A stretch of DNA of 41,704 bases, from the NCBI GenBank assembly GCA_902618485.1, contig CACNAR010000007.1, positions 1-41,704 of the forward strand, in the 5' to 3' direction. A program made the position numbers and the translations under genes. This stretch comes from an uncultured Pelagibacteraceae bacterium. Lineage in GTDB: Bacteria; Pseudomonadota; Alphaproteobacteria; Pelagibacterales; Pelagibacteraceae. The notes under the pieces were generated by a model that worked only from the letters and a program-made list of their open reading frames with translations, searched no databases and had not been told where the DNA came from. Below are positions 8,605-16,827 of the stretch, in pieces; position 1 is the first letter of the stretch, and each line of letters opens with the position of its first letter.

Positions 8605-9158
8605 GAAAATATTCTTTTTTAATATTCTTTTTTTTTTTAATAAGTGAGAGCTCAGCATCAATTAAAAATGATATAATCAAGAAACTTAATTTTATTGAAA
8701 ATATATCATTTAATTTTGAACAAAACATAAACGATAAAATTGAGAAAGGTAATTGTATTTTACAATATCCAAAGAAAATTTTTTGTAAATATAATTTGAG
8801 TAATAAAAAAATTTTAGTTTCAAATGGTACATCGTTTGTTATTAAGACCATTTCAAGCTATTACATATATCCTTTAAAAAAAACTCCCTTAAATCTTGTA
8901 TTAGATAAGAAATTTTTGTTGGATGAAATTAGTAAATCAGAAAGTTATTACTCAGATAAAAATATTATAGCTTTCAAATTTCTTAAAGATGAGAATGAAA
9001 TAATTCTCTTTTTCGATAAAAAAACACTGAATTTAAAAGGTTGGCAAACAATAGATTTATATCAAAATCTCAATATTGTTTATTTGTCATCTATTTTGAT
9101 TAATCAGAAGATTGAAAAAAAGAATTTTGAGTTACCAAGTTCTGATTTAAAAAATTAA
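8601..9158 (+). CDS. lolA: Outer-membrane lipoprotein carrier protein LolA
   Basis: A 185-residue periplasmic chaperone that takes lipoproteins from LolCDE to the outer membrane. Residues 1–20 form a signal peptide (basic Arg-Lys, a Phe/Leu/Ile-rich core, ESSAS). The mature part has the LolA pattern: helix IIKKLNFIENISFNFEQ, GNCILQYPKKIFCKY, then NKKILVSNGTSFVIK and a YIYPLKKTPLNLVL segment. Sequence identity to model LolA is low by eye, but position after ftsK is a known alphaproteobacterial arrangement. Translation is probably coupled to ftsK through ATGA. Confidence 0.85.
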   Translation: MRKYSFLIFFFFLISESSASIKNDIIKKLNFIENISFNFEQNINDKIEKGNCILQYPKKIFCKYNLSNKKILVSNGTSFVIKTISSYYIYPLKKTPLNLVLDKKFLLDEISKSESYYSDKNIIAFKFLKDENEIILFFDKKTLNLKGWQTIDLYQNLNIVYLSSILINQKIEKKNFELPSSDLKN

Positions 9159-9164
9159 TAATAT

Positions 9165-9668
9165 TTAAATTTGAACTGTTTCTGTCATAAAAACCTTCAT
9201 TCCTCTAGACAAATAGTTGTTCAGAGCGTTCTTATGATCTAAAGAACAGGTATGCACCCATACCCTTTTAGGTTTTTGTAAAAATGCTTCTTTGATTGCA
9301 ATAGATAATAAATAAGATCCAAGTTTCTTATAATGATATTCCTCTAATAAACCAAGATAAGCTATCTCTACCTCATTGTCATTACGATGAAAGATTAATT
9401 CAAAATAACCGGCAAGATCATTCTTGTTCTTTAAAATATAAGTTTTAAGATTTTTATTTGTTGTGTAATTGATCCACTGATTGTCATTCCATGACAATCT
9501 ATCAGTCCATCGATGATTTTTACCTATATTTTTATAAAAAAACTTATTTAATTGAAAGTTTGGTGGATCAGTTAGTTCTATCTTAAATTTTTTTGGTATG
9601 ATTTTTACATCAATCAAGTCGTCAATTGAATAAATTTCTAGATAATTTCTTTTAACTTTTAAGCTCAT
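9165..9668 (-). CDS. GNAT family N-acetyltransferase
   Basis: A 167-residue protein whose second half follows the GNAT fold: a strand pair ending VEIAYLGLLEEYHYKKLGSYLLSIAIKEA, where the KKLGSYLL loop and helix correspond to the acetyl-CoA pyrophosphate-binding motif A, then KRVWVHTCSLDHKNALNNYLSRGMKVF, the motif B helix ending in the usual xxGF-like turn. The acceptor is unknown. It is the last gene of the minus-strand run that begins with hisB and overlaps the hinT stop by 4 bases. Confidence 0.82.
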   Translation of the reverse strand: MSLKVKRNYLEIYSIDDLIDVKIIPKKFKIELTDPPNFQLNKFFYKNIGKNHRWTDRLSWNDNQWINYTTNKNLKTYILKNKNDLAGYFELIFHRNDNEVEIAYLGLLEEYHYKKLGSYLLSIAIKEAFLQKPKRVWVHTCSLDHKNALNNYLSRGMKVFMTETVQI

Positions 9669-10030
9669 TGGACCATTTTCCCAACCCTCTCGCCACCAAA
9701 CAAATGAAAGTGTAAGTGGGGTACTTCTTGTCCACCATGCTCACTTATGTTTGCGAGTGCCCTGTAACCTTTTCCTGTATCAACAGAAATATTTAATTTT
9801 TTAGCAACTAAATTAATGCCCTTTATCAAACCCACAACTTCATCATTAGAGGCATTATTTGCAAAATCATCTAAATCCACATATTTTCCTTTTGGTATAA
9901 CAAGTGCATGAATTTTCTTTTGGGGATTTATATCATAAAAAGATAAGACAAACTCGTCCTCATAAATTTTTTTACAAGGAATTTCATTTCTTAAAATTTT
10001 TGCAAAAATATTATTATTATCATAAGTCAT
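9665..10030 (-). CDS. hinT: HIT-family purine nucleoside phosphoramidase/hydrolase
   Basis: A 121-residue histidine-triad protein; HLHFHLFGG (His105, 107, 109) is the catalytic triad loop. The N terminus has IFAKILRNEIPCKKIYEDEFVLSFYDINPQ, typical of HinT, which hydrolyses AMP-N-linked substrates such as aminoacyl-adenylates and phosphoramidates. Length fits the family. In alphaproteobacteria hinT often follows hisE, as here (with one gene between). The start overlaps the upstream stop by one base (TAATG). Confidence 0.92.
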   Translation of the reverse strand: MTYDNNNIFAKILRNEIPCKKIYEDEFVLSFYDINPQKKIHALVIPKGKYVDLDDFANNASNDEVVGLIKGINLVAKKLNISVDTGKGYRALANISEHGGQEVPHLHFHLFGGERVGKMVQ

Positions 10031-10371
10031 TATAAAATCTCTAACTCTGCATTTATACTAATAATTTTTCCGCCTTTTATATTAGCGTCAACAACAGCAC
10101 ATTCATAATATGCAAAAGATGTTTCCTCAGCTATCTGCTTCATCTCTAAACATTTGGACTCTTTTTCAACTAATAAATGTTCTTTTAATTCTATCGGATC
10201 GCCTAAATACATTAAAAGTGCTATGACTTTCTCTTCTTTTTCTATATCTTCATTCCATTCTAGCTCTGCAACTCGATTGGAAACTCCTATTTCAAATTCA
10301 GAGAAAGCAACATAGCCTTTATAAAGACCGAAACACAATAAAAAGACTAAAACAATTTTAATCTTACTCAT
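10030..10371 (-). CDS. Unknown membrane-anchored protein in the his–hinT operon
   Basis: A 113-residue protein that I do not recognise. Residues 4–20 form one hydrophobic segment (IKIVLVFLLCFGLYKGY) after a short basic start, so it is either an N-terminal anchor or an uncleaved signal, with the remainder outside the membrane. The rest is acidic and contains two cysteines about 20 residues apart (SKCLEMKQ and YECAVVDA) that could form a disulfide in the periplasm. It is tightly packed between hisE (1-base gap) and hinT (1-base overlap), so it is certainly co-translated with them, but that says little about its role. Confidence 0.7.
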   Translation of the reverse strand: MSKIKIVLVFLLCFGLYKGYVAFSEFEIGVSNRVAELEWNEDIEKEEKVIALLMYLGDPIELKEHLLVEKESKCLEMKQIAEETSFAYYECAVVDANIKGGKIISINAELEIL

Positions 10372-10372
10372 T

Positions 10373-10645
10373 TTATTTTCTTCTTTTTTCTAGCTCTTTT
10401 TCTATATCCTCAATCTTAATATTATGCGCCTCAAGATAAATTATCAAATGATAAAATACATCAGCAGCTTCATGAATTTTATTGGTGTCTTTGTCTACAG
10501 CCTCTATCAACTCATTTATTTCTTCTAAAATTTTTGACTTACTTAGTGATTTGTTTGATAATAGTTTATTGGTATAAGAGCCAGAAATTGGTTTTTCTTT
10601 TCTTTCACGCGCTAGTTTAAATAGGTTTTCTAGAGTACTTAGCAT
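10373..10645 (-). CDS. hisE: Phosphoribosyl-ATP pyrophosphatase
   Basis: A 90-residue enzyme for the second step of histidine synthesis, hydrolysing PR-ATP to PR-AMP. It has the all-alpha MazG-like metal site EEINELIEA and HEAADVFYHLIIYLE. I take ATG 10645 (MLSTLENLF) as the start, 1 base after the hisF stop: the open frame extends 23 codons further, but that stretch lies inside hisF and is not hisE-like. It is HisE alone, not fused to HisI; hisI is not in the window. Confidence 0.93.
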   Translation of the reverse strand: MLSTLENLFKLARERKEKPISGSYTNKLLSNKSLSKSKILEEINELIEAVDKDTNKIHEAADVFYHLIIYLEAHNIKIEDIEKELEKRRK

Positions 10646-10646
10646 A

Positions 10647-11402
10647 TTAAATTCTAACAGGAATCCCTTTTGAGTCCAAATATTCCTTAGCCTCTTGCAC
10701 CGAATGTTTTCCATAGTGAAATATTGAGGCTGCTAAAACTGCACTTGCATTTCCTAACTTAATTCCATCAACCAAATGATCTAGATTACCAACACCTCCT
10801 GAGGCAATTAAGGGTATGTTTACTTTTGATGCAATTTTATTCATCAAATCGACGTCATAACCTATTTGTGTTCCATCTCTATCCATTGATGTTACAAGTA
10901 ATTCTCCTGCCCCACTATCCTCCATTTTTTTTGCATACTCCAAAGCGTCTAGACCACTATTTTTTCTACCTCCATGGGTAAATATTTCCCACTTATCACC
11001 ATTCTTCTTTGCATCAATTGCAACAACAATACATTGTGAGCCAAACTTTTTTGAGCTATCTAAAACAACTTTTGGATTTTCAACAGCAGCGGTATTAATA
11101 GATACTTTATCGGCACCACAATTTAATAATTTATTGATATCATCTATACTTCTTACTCCTCCACCAACAGTTAGAGGGACAAAACAATTTTTTGATGTTC
11201 GCTCAACTACATTATAAATTGTATCTCTATTTTCGTTTGAAGCAGTAATATCTAAAAAACATATTTCATCTGCTCCGCCATCAGAGTAAATTTTTGCTTG
11301 CTCAACTGGATCCCCAGCATCTTTCAAATCAACAAAGTTAATACCTTTAACTACACGACCATTTTTAACATCTAAACAAGGAATAATTCTATTTTTAAGC
11401 AT
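10647..11402 (-). CDS. hisF: Imidazole glycerol phosphate synthase, cyclase subunit
   Basis: A 251-residue TIM barrel that uses ammonia from HisH to form imidazole glycerol phosphate and AICAR. It has [19 protein letters not shown] with catalytic Asp11, [18 protein letters not shown] and the second catalytic Asp in [13 protein letters not shown], then [11 protein letters not shown]. Its start overlaps the end of hisA by 8 bases. The AICAR it releases feeds purH, which is also in this window. Confidence 0.97.
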   Translation of the reverse strand: MLKNRIIPCLDVKNGRVVKGINFVDLKDAGDPVEQAKIYSDGGADEICFLDITASNENRDTIYNVVERTSKNCFVPLTVGGGVRSIDDINKLLNCGADKVSINTAAVENPKVVLDSSKKFGSQCIVVAIDAKKNGDKWEIFTHGGRKNSGLDALEYAKKMEDSGAGELLVTSMDRDGTQIGYDVDLMNKIASKVNIPLIASGGVGNLDHLVDGIKLGNASAVLAASIFHYGKHSVQEAKEYLDSKGIPVRI

Positions 11403-12111
11403 CTTCTTTTACTAATTCATCTAACTTAATATCTCCATCATAAATAGCTTTACCGACTATTACACCTTCAATATTTTTCAAAGTTTTGGCTTTTTTGATA
11501 TCATCTATTGATGAAACCCCACCTGATATAATTACTGGACAATTTGATATCTCTGCAACTCTTGATGTTTCATCAAAATTTGGGCTTTGTTTCATACCAT
11601 CTCGATTTATATCCGTATAAATTAATCTATTAACACCATAGTCGTTAACTTTTTTTAAATAATCTAAAGTTAATTGATTAGAATTTTCTTTCCATCCAGA
11701 TACTGACAAATAACCATCTTTAGCATCTAAACCTAAAGCAATTTTGTGTGGAAATTTTTCACATGCTTCTTTTAAAAAATTTTTATCTTTAATAGCAGCA
11801 CTTCCTAAAATTACTTTCTCTGCGCCTATATCGACGTATTTTTGGATACTATCAAGATTCCTAATTCCACCACCTATCTCTACATTTAAGTTAAATTTAC
11901 CAACTATATCTTTGATGATGTTTAGATTTACTGTCTCACCAGTCAAAGCTCCATCTAAATCAACAATGTGTAAATTTTTAAATCCGTGATCTTTGTATTT
12001 CCCTGCTTGATCAACTGGAGACAGTGCATACTCAGTTTTATTATCAAAATCTCCTTTGACTAATCTTACACACTTTTTATCTTTAATATCTATTGCAGGA
12101 AATATTTTCAT
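11395..12111 (-). CDS. hisA: ProFAR isomerase (phosphoribosylformimino-AICAR ribotide isomerase)
   Basis: A 238-residue TIM barrel for the Amadori rearrangement of ProFAR to PRFAR. Catalytic Asp8 lies in [29 protein letters not shown] and VILGSAAI are the phosphate loops; the second catalytic Asp is in [14 protein letters not shown]. The start ATG (12111) abuts the hisH stop with no spacer. Strong internal similarity to hisF reflects the known common ancestry of the two barrels. Confidence 0.96.
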   Translation of the reverse strand: MKIFPAIDIKDKKCVRLVKGDFDNKTEYALSPVDQAGKYKDHGFKNLHIVDLDGALTGETVNLNIIKDIVGKFNLNVEIGGGIRNLDSIQKYVDIGAEKVILGSAAIKDKNFLKEACEKFPHKIALGLDAKDGYLSVSGWKENSNQLTLDYLKKVNDYGVNRLIYTDINRDGMKQSPNFDETSRVAEISNCPVIISGGVSSIDDIKKAKTLKNIEGVIVGKAIYDGDIKLDELVKEDA

Positions 12112-12738
12112 TTATAAATTTATAAAATTATCAATTATCTTTAATCCTATTTTATCGCTCTTTTCTGGGTGAAATTGGGTCCCAAAAATATTTTCTTTTT
12201 CGACGGAGCAAACAATATTTGAAGAATAATCTGTTGTTGCTGCAATCACACTATTATCATTTGGTACAAATTCATAACTATGCACAAAATACACATGAGA
12301 ATTATTTTTAATATCCTTAAAAATCTTGCTATCTTTAACAATATTTATCTGGTTCCAACCAATATGAGGAAGCTTATATTTTCCATTTTGATTATCTATT
12401 TTTGACACTCTTCCAGATATCCAACCTAATCCTTTTGTTTCGGTTTCCTCATAACCAACATCCGCAAACATTTGCAAACCTACACAAATTCCAAGAAGTG
12501 TTTTTTTATCGTTTATTGCAAATTCATTAAGAGTTTCCGTTAGACCATCAATTTTATTTAAAGCATCTACACAACTTTTAAATGAGCCTTGTCCTGGTAA
12601 AACTAATTTATCACTTGATTTAATCTTACCTAAATCTGAAGTTACATCGATATTTACTTTGTCTTTAGCAACTTCTTTAAAAGAGTTTATCACCGAGCTA
12701 ATATTGCCCGAATTATAATCAACAATTGTGACTTTCAT
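12112..12738 (-). CDS. hisH: Imidazole glycerol phosphate synthase, glutamine amidotransferase subunit
   Basis: A 208-residue class I amidotransferase that makes ammonia for HisF. It has the nucleophile elbow LLGICVGLQMFAD (catalytic Cys), the oxyanion-side PGQGSF, and the His-Glu pair in FGTQFHPEKS near the C terminus. The N terminus MKVTIVDYNSGNISS is typical. It lies between hisB (5-base gap) and hisA (no gap). Confidence 0.96.
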   Translation of the reverse strand: MKVTIVDYNSGNISSVINSFKEVAKDKVNIDVTSDLGKIKSSDKLVLPGQGSFKSCVDALNKIDGLTETLNEFAINDKKTLLGICVGLQMFADVGYEETETKGLGWISGRVSKIDNQNGKYKLPHIGWNQINIVKDSKIFKDIKNNSHVYFVHSYEFVPNDNSVIAATTDYSSNIVCSVEKENIFGTQFHPEKSDKIGLKIIDNFINL

Positions 12739-12743
12739 TAAAC

Positions 12744-13334
12744 TTATAAAGAACCTTTTGTAGAAGGAATTGTTTTTTTATTCCTTGGATCTATCTCTAA
12801 TGCAGCTCGTAAAGATCTTGCTAAACCCTTGAAGCAAGACTCTATTATATGGTGACTGTTATCACCATAAATATTCTCAACGTGTAAAGTAATTCCAGCA
12901 GCTTGTGAGAATGCTTGAAACCACTCTTTAAAAAGTTCAGTGTCCATTTCACCAAGTTTTTCGACTTTAAGATTAACTTTCCAAATCAAGTAAGGTCTAT
13001 TAGAAATATCAAGTGCTACACGTGATAAGGTTTCATCCATAGGTATCATTGCATGAGCATATCTTCTGATGCCAACAGATTTTTTCAAAGCTTTCTTTAG
13101 AGCCTCACCTATCGCAATACCAGTGTCTTCAGTGGTGTGGTGAAGATCTATATGAGTATCCCCTTTGGCTTTGATGATCATATCAATAGAAGAATGTTTA
13201 GATAACTGCTCTAACATGTGATTTAAGAAACCTATGCCTGTGTCAATTTTATATTTACCTTTCCCATCAATATTCAGATCAACACTGATGCTGGTCTCTT
13301 TGGTTTTTCGACTAATTTTGCCTTTACGCTTCAT
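12744..13334 (-). CDS. hisB: Imidazoleglycerol-phosphate dehydratase
   Basis: A 196-residue manganese enzyme for the sixth step of histidine synthesis. It has the two metal-binding repeats [17 protein letters not shown] and [17 protein letters not shown], plus [14 protein letters not shown]. It is only the dehydratase; there is no N-terminal histidinol-phosphatase domain as in E. coli HisB. It is the first gene of the minus-strand operon hisB-H-A-F-E–unknown–hinT–GNAT and diverges from hslV over a 91-base spacer. Confidence 0.97.
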   Translation of the reverse strand: MKRKGKISRKTKETSISVDLNIDGKGKYKIDTGIGFLNHMLEQLSKHSSIDMIIKAKGDTHIDLHHTTEDTGIAIGEALKKALKKSVGIRRYAHAMIPMDETLSRVALDISNRPYLIWKVNLKVEKLGEMDTELFKEWFQAFSQAAGITLHVENIYGDNSHHIIESCFKGLARSLRAALEIDPRNKKTIPSTKGSL

Positions 13335-13345
13335 AATTAAAAAGA

Positions 13346-13374
13346 GGTATACATATATTATTCAATTATGGCAA
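13346..13374 (-). promoter_or_regulatory. Candidate sigma-70 promoter of the his operon
   Basis: On the minus strand TTGCCA (13374–13369) and TATACC (13351–13346) are separated by 17 bases, the optimal spacing, with 5 of 6 and 4 of 6 matches to consensus. Transcription would start around 13339, giving a leader of only about 5 bases before hisB. It is read by eye, with no mapped start. Confidence 0.45.
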
Positions 13375-13390
13375 TAATACTAACCCTGGG

Positions 13391-13418
13391 CTTGAAGTAT
13401 CAAAATTAGTATCCATTT
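13391..13418 (+). promoter_or_regulatory. Candidate heat-shock (sigma-32/RpoH) promoter of hslVU
   Basis: CTTGAA (13391–13396) and CCATTT (13413–13418) are 16 bases apart, matching the RpoH-type consensus CTTGAA...CCATnT in sequence and spacing. Heat-shock control of hslVU is well established in other proteobacteria. A start 6–8 bases after the -10 would fall at or next to the hslV ATG (13426), so the mRNA would be leaderless or nearly so; no Shine-Dalgarno sequence is visible before hslV. Confidence 0.6.
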
Positions 13419-13425
13419 ATAAGCT

Positions 13426-13941
13426 ATGACAACAATTGTATTAGTAAGAAAAAATAAAGAAGTCGTAGTTGCAGGTGATGGACAGGTGAGTATGGGAAAT
13501 ACAGTCGTAAAAAGTACTGCCTCAAAAGTAAGAAAAATTGATAAAAGAGGTGTCGTAGCAGGATTTGCAGGATCTACAGCAGATGCTCTAACTTTGTTTG
13601 AAAGACTAGAGGCAAAATTAGAAAAACACGCAGGAAATTTATCTAGAGCAGCAGTAGAATTAGCAAAAGATTGGCGAACAGACAAATATTTAAGAAGACT
13701 TGAAGCACTGATGGCAATTGGTGATAAAGAAAATAGTTATATAATTTCTGGCACAGGAGATGTTTTAGAACCTGAGGGAGATGTTATTGGAATTGGCTCT
13801 GGTGGAAATTACGCGTTAGCTGCAGGAAAGGTTTTAATTAGAACCGAAATGAATGCTGAGCAAGTTGCAAAAAAAGCAATAGAGGTTGCAGCAGAAATTT
13901 GTGTTTTTACAAATAATAATGTTAAAATTGAAAAAATATAA
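13426..13941 (+). CDS. hslV: ATP-dependent protease peptidase subunit HslV (ClpQ)
   Basis: A 171-residue Ntn-hydrolase of the bacterial proteasome-like HslUV complex. After Met removal the protein starts [23 protein letters not shown], where Thr1 is the nucleophile, followed by [12 protein letters not shown] (active-site Lys) and the [21 protein letters not shown] helix. Length is normal. Its TAA overlaps the hslU ATG by one base (TAATG), giving the usual hslVU operon. The upstream spacer carries a heat-shock-type promoter and a divergent his promoter. Confidence 0.97.
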   Translation: MTTIVLVRKNKEVVVAGDGQVSMGNTVVKSTASKVRKIDKRGVVAGFAGSTADALTLFERLEAKLEKHAGNLSRAAVELAKDWRTDKYLRRLEALMAIGDKENSYIISGTGDVLEPEGDVIGIGSGGNYALAAGKVLIRTEMNAEQVAKKAIEVAAEICVFTNNNVKIEKI

Positions 13942-15314
13942 TGGATAAGTCAAACGTTACACAACTACACCCGAAAGATAAAAAAGATTCAGAGGAAGAG
14001 TTTTTAGGTAGTTCTCTTTCGCCAAGAGAAATTGTATCTGAATTAGATAGATTTGTTGTTGGACAAAATAAAGCGAAAAGAGCTGTTGCAGTTGCATTAA
14101 GAAATCGATGGAGAAGACAAGCTCTTAAAGGTGAAATGAAGAATGAAGTTTTACCTAAAAATATTCTAATGATTGGCCCAACTGGCGTAGGAAAAACTGA
14201 AATATCGAGAAGATTATCCAAACTAGCTGAAGCTCCATTTGTCAAAGTCGAGGCAACAAGATTTACAGAGGTTGGATATGTTGGAAGAGATGTTGAACAG
14301 ATAGTTAGAGATCTTGTTGAAATAGCCATTTCAATGGAAAAAATAAAAAAAAGAAAAGAAGTAAAAACTAAGGCACAAAAACTTGCTGAGGAGAAAGTCT
14401 TAGATGCTTTAGTCGGAAAAAAAGCAAGTGCAGCAACGAGAGAAAGTTTTAGACAAAGATTACGAAATGGTGATCTAGACGATAACGAAATTGAAATTGC
14501 AGTTAGTGATACGGGATCTAATTCTACTTCTTTTGAGATACCTGGAATGCCTGGTGCAAATGTTGGTATGATTAATATTGGTGAGATGCTTGGGAAATCA
14601 ATGGGTGCTAAAGAAAAAAAGAAAAAAATGACTGTAAAAGAATCTCATGAAATATTAATAAATGATGAATCTGACAAATTAATTGAGCAAGATAAAATTA
14701 TCAAAGCTGCAAAACTTTCGACCGAAAATAACGGTATTGTTTTCTTAGATGAAATTGACAAGATTTCTGGAAGAACAGATAGGGTTGGTGGTGATGTATC
14801 AAGAGAAGGTGTACAAAGAGACTTGTTACCCTTAATAGAAGGAACTACAGTAAATACTAAATATGGTCCTATTAAAACAGATCATATTTTGTTTATTGCC
14901 TCGGGTGCATTTCAACTTGCTAAACCATCAGATTTATTACCTGAATTACAAGGAAGATTACCTATAAGAGTTGAGCTAGAGGCTTTAACAAGTGAAGATT
15001 TTAAAAGAATTTTAAAAGAACCAGATTACAGTTTGATTAAACAATATGTTGCTCTATTGAAAACTGAAAATGTTGAACTGGAGTTTTCTGAAGATGGTAT
15101 AGACGCAATAGCCAACATTGCTTCTGAAGTAAATTCTACAGTTGAAAATATCGGAGCAAGAAGATTACACACGATTATTGAAAAAATTTTAGATGAAATT
15201 AGCTTTACCGCAACAGACAGATCTGGGGAAAAAATTACTATCGATAAAGACTATATAAACAAAAATTTGGATAATCTTGTTAAGGATACTGATTTATCAA
15301 AATTTATTTTATAG
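13941..15314 (+). CDS. hslU: AAA+ unfoldase HslU (ClpY)
   Basis: A 457-residue ATPase that unfolds substrates for HslV. The N terminus has [33 protein letters not shown]; Walker A is [10 protein letters not shown], followed by the pore loop VGYVGRDVE, the inserted I domain (roughly residues 110–240), Walker [11 protein letters not shown], and sensor regions [29 protein letters not shown]. The C-terminal SKFIL tail matches the family's HslV-activating extension. It ends in a terminator hairpin shared with the convergent Smr gene. Confidence 0.97.
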   Translation: MDKSNVTQLHPKDKKDSEEEFLGSSLSPREIVSELDRFVVGQNKAKRAVAVALRNRWRRQALKGEMKNEVLPKNILMIGPTGVGKTEISRRLSKLAEAPFVKVEATRFTEVGYVGRDVEQIVRDLVEIAISMEKIKKRKEVKTKAQKLAEEKVLDALVGKKASAATRESFRQRLRNGDLDDNEIEIAVSDTGSNSTSFEIPGMPGANVGMINIGEMLGKSMGAKEKKKKMTVKESHEILINDESDKLIEQDKIIKAAKLSTENNGIVFLDEIDKISGRTDRVGGDVSREGVQRDLLPLIEGTTVNTKYGPIKTDHILFIASGAFQLAKPSDLLPELQGRLPIRVELEALTSEDFKRILKEPDYSLIKQYVALLKTENVELEFSEDGIDAIANIASEVNSTVENIGARRLHTIIEKILDEISFTATDRSGEKITIDKDYINKNLDNLVKDTDLSKFIL

Positions 15315-15316
15315 AT

Positions 15317-15349
15317 AACTAAAATAATCATTATTTTAAGTTATTTTTT
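15317..15349. terminator. Candidate terminator hairpin between hslU and the Smr gene
   Basis: Arms AAAATAAT (15321–15328) and ATTATTTT (15330–15337) are a perfect inverted repeat, extended by AACT/AGTT with one bulged A, and followed by a six-T run at 15344–15349. It begins 3 bases after the hslU stop and includes the convergent Smr stop. The stem is AT-only, so strength is uncertain; in a genome this AT-rich some such repeats arise by chance. Confidence 0.45.
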
Positions 15350-15747
15350 AAAAAAATATAAAATGCCCCACTTCCCCCATCTTCAATATCTGCATCTTTT
15401 ATCTCATTAATTAATTCCATTAATTCTGAATTATTTTTTATATATTCAGGCAAAGAATACTTTAGGATACCAAGATCCTTAGACGAGTAAGGATTTTTTT
15501 CATTATCTGAGTGTATACCTTTTCCTGTGACAATAACTAATTTTCTAACACCATTTTTGTAAGAATCTTTAATTAGTTTATTTATTGTTTTGTTTGCCTC
15601 ATCTAATGAAAAACCGTGGAAATCAAAATATTTTGTGCTTTTAATTTTTTTCTTATAACTTGAGAGGTCTTTATTTGGTAGAGTATCATTATTAGTTAAA
15701 AAATCTTCCCAATCTTTTTTATCTTTATCTGAAATTTTACTTTTCAA
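15331..15747 (-). CDS. Smr (MutS2 C-terminal-like) domain protein
   Basis: A 138-residue protein with a lysine-rich N-terminal ~35 residues and then a Smr domain: FDFHGFSLDEANKTINKLI corresponds to the LDLHG motif, KLVIVTGKGIHS to the TGxGxHS motif, and DGGSGAFYIFLK to the C-terminal GGxGxxxVxL strand. Stand-alone Smr proteins of this size are common in alphaproteobacteria and are thought to be nucleases acting on nucleic acid (known for the family in RNA cleavage on stalled ribosomes or DNA nicking). It abuts the Tim44-like gene with no gap. Confidence 0.87.
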   Translation of the reverse strand: MKSKISDKDKKDWEDFLTNNDTLPNKDLSSYKKKIKSTKYFDFHGFSLDEANKTINKLIKDSYKNGVRKLVIVTGKGIHSDNEKNPYSSKDLGILKYSLPEYIKNNSELMELINEIKDADIEDGGSGAFYIFLKNNLK

Positions 15748-16344
15748 TTAAGTTAAAGTATCAACAAGTTGCCAGTTGGGATTGTTTGATTTTGTATCTC
15801 TTGAGAATACCCAGGTATCGTAAATTTTTTTAATTGTCTCTGGATCACCTGAAACTATTTTTTTCTCTTTATCTTTGATACATGTTATTACTTCGGCGAC
15901 AAAATCTACTGTAACTTTAAGAATTGAACCAATTTTGTTATGTTCTTTTATTTTTGCTGAATTTATACCAATAAATGTAATCTCAGCAAAGTGTCCTCTT
16001 TTACTTCTATCGACTAGAGCAGCTTTGAATTGAGAATAAATTTTTTCACTTAATAGTGGTTTGCTGTTTGTAATTTTATTATCTTGATCACTAAAGTCAG
16101 TAATTATAGTTTCATAAGCAATTTTAGCACCTTTTAAAAATTCTTTTTGAGCCTCTTCATCAAAATTTTCTTTGATCTTAGTTTTATTTTCTGTCTGAGC
16201 CTTTTTTAAGATATTCTCAAATTGCGGGTTTATTTTACCCTCAAAGCCTGTCCTCTTACCTAAAATTCCTCTTAACCTCAAAAAGATAAAACCAGCAATC
16301 ATTGCTAATAAAATGATATCTATGTATTCAAAACTATAATTCAT
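15748..16344 (-). CDS. Tim44-like domain, single-pass membrane protein
   Basis: About 198 residues from ATG 16344 (MNYSFEYID). The frame continues upstream to a TTG at 16386 that adds a non-homologous-looking stretch, so I prefer the ATG. Residues 5–22 form one membrane segment (IDIILLAMIAGFIFLRL) followed by RGILGKRTGFEG, the usual opening of the bacterial Tim44/TimA family. The C-terminal ~120 residues form the Tim44-like fold with a conserved late FSRDTKSNNPNWQLVDT. Homologues of this family are thought to act in membrane protein biogenesis. It sits beside fxsA and secB, a conserved alphaproteobacterial neighbourhood. Confidence 0.87.
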   Translation of the reverse strand: MNYSFEYIDIILLAMIAGFIFLRLRGILGKRTGFEGKINPQFENILKKAQTENKTKIKENFDEEAQKEFLKGAKIAYETIITDFSDQDNKITNSKPLLSEKIYSQFKAALVDRSKRGHFAEITFIGINSAKIKEHNKIGSILKVTVDFVAEVITCIKDKEKKIVSGDPETIKKIYDTWVFSRDTKSNNPNWQLVDTLT

Positions 16345-16401
16345 ACTGTAATAGTAATTACTATGTTGAAAAATTTCAACTAGCAATTAGATTAAAGACA
16401 A

Positions 16402-16827
16402 ATGAACTCAGTCCTAATAGCCATAATACTAATCCCAGTTATAGAAATATACTTATTCATAAAAATTGGCTCTCAAATTGGAGCTTTAACCACAATAACA
16501 TTAATATTTGTAACTGCTATACTTGGAATAATATATGCCAGATACGAGGGTCTAAATACTCTTAGGTCCGCTTTTGTGCAGTTGATCAAAAACGAAATAC
16601 CCGTTTATGAAATAATATCAGGTGCAGCAATAACTTTTGCTGCTCTATTACTGATTGTCCCAGGCTTTGCTACAGATATAATTGGTTTTTTGTTAATATT
16701 TCCATTTAGCAGAAAATTTATTTTAAAAATACTATCATCTAAATTTCAAGTGAAAAAAAAGACAAATGAAAAATTTATTGATGGTGAATACGAAGAAATA
16801 GAAAAAGAAGATGACAAAAAATTATAA
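16402..16827 (+). CDS. fxsA: FxsA family membrane protein
   Basis: A 141-residue protein with about four hydrophobic segments in the first 110 residues (VLIAIILIPVIEIYLFIKIG, GALTTITLIFVTAILGIIYA, GAAITFAALLLIVPGFATDIIGFLLIFP). The helix with Pro-Val-Ile-Glu and the PGFATDxIGFLLxxP motif are FxsA hallmarks. FxsA is known in E. coli for easing exclusion of phage T7 by F plasmid; its normal role is unclear. The tail is acidic and charged. The last 17 bases overlap the start of secB. Confidence 0.88.
   Translation: MNSVLIAIILIPVIEIYLFIKIGSQIGALTTITLIFVTAILGIIYARYEGLNTLRSAFVQLIKNEIPVYEIISGAAITFAALLLIVPGFATDIIGFLLIFPFSRKFILKILSSKFQVKKKTNEKFIDGEYEEIEKEDDKKL

Noticed and set aside
8456..8851. Minus-strand frame across the ftsK–lolA junction
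   Set aside because: It runs antisense through the ftsK gamma domain and the lolA signal peptide; both are well supported.
10646..10714. Upstream extension of hisE
   Set aside because: It lies within the 3' end of hisF; ATG 10645 directly after the hisF stop fits the family length.
13380..13685. Minus-strand open frame across the hslV start
   Set aside because: Shadow of hslV; it lacks family features and covers the divergent promoter region.
13922..14329. 135-codon minus-strand frame in hslU
   Set aside because: Shadow of strongly conserved hslU; Ser/Thr/Leu-rich antisense translation with no domain.
16345..16386. TTG start for the Tim44-like gene
   Set aside because: The added residues do not resemble the family opening and ATG 16344 precedes the membrane segment as usual.
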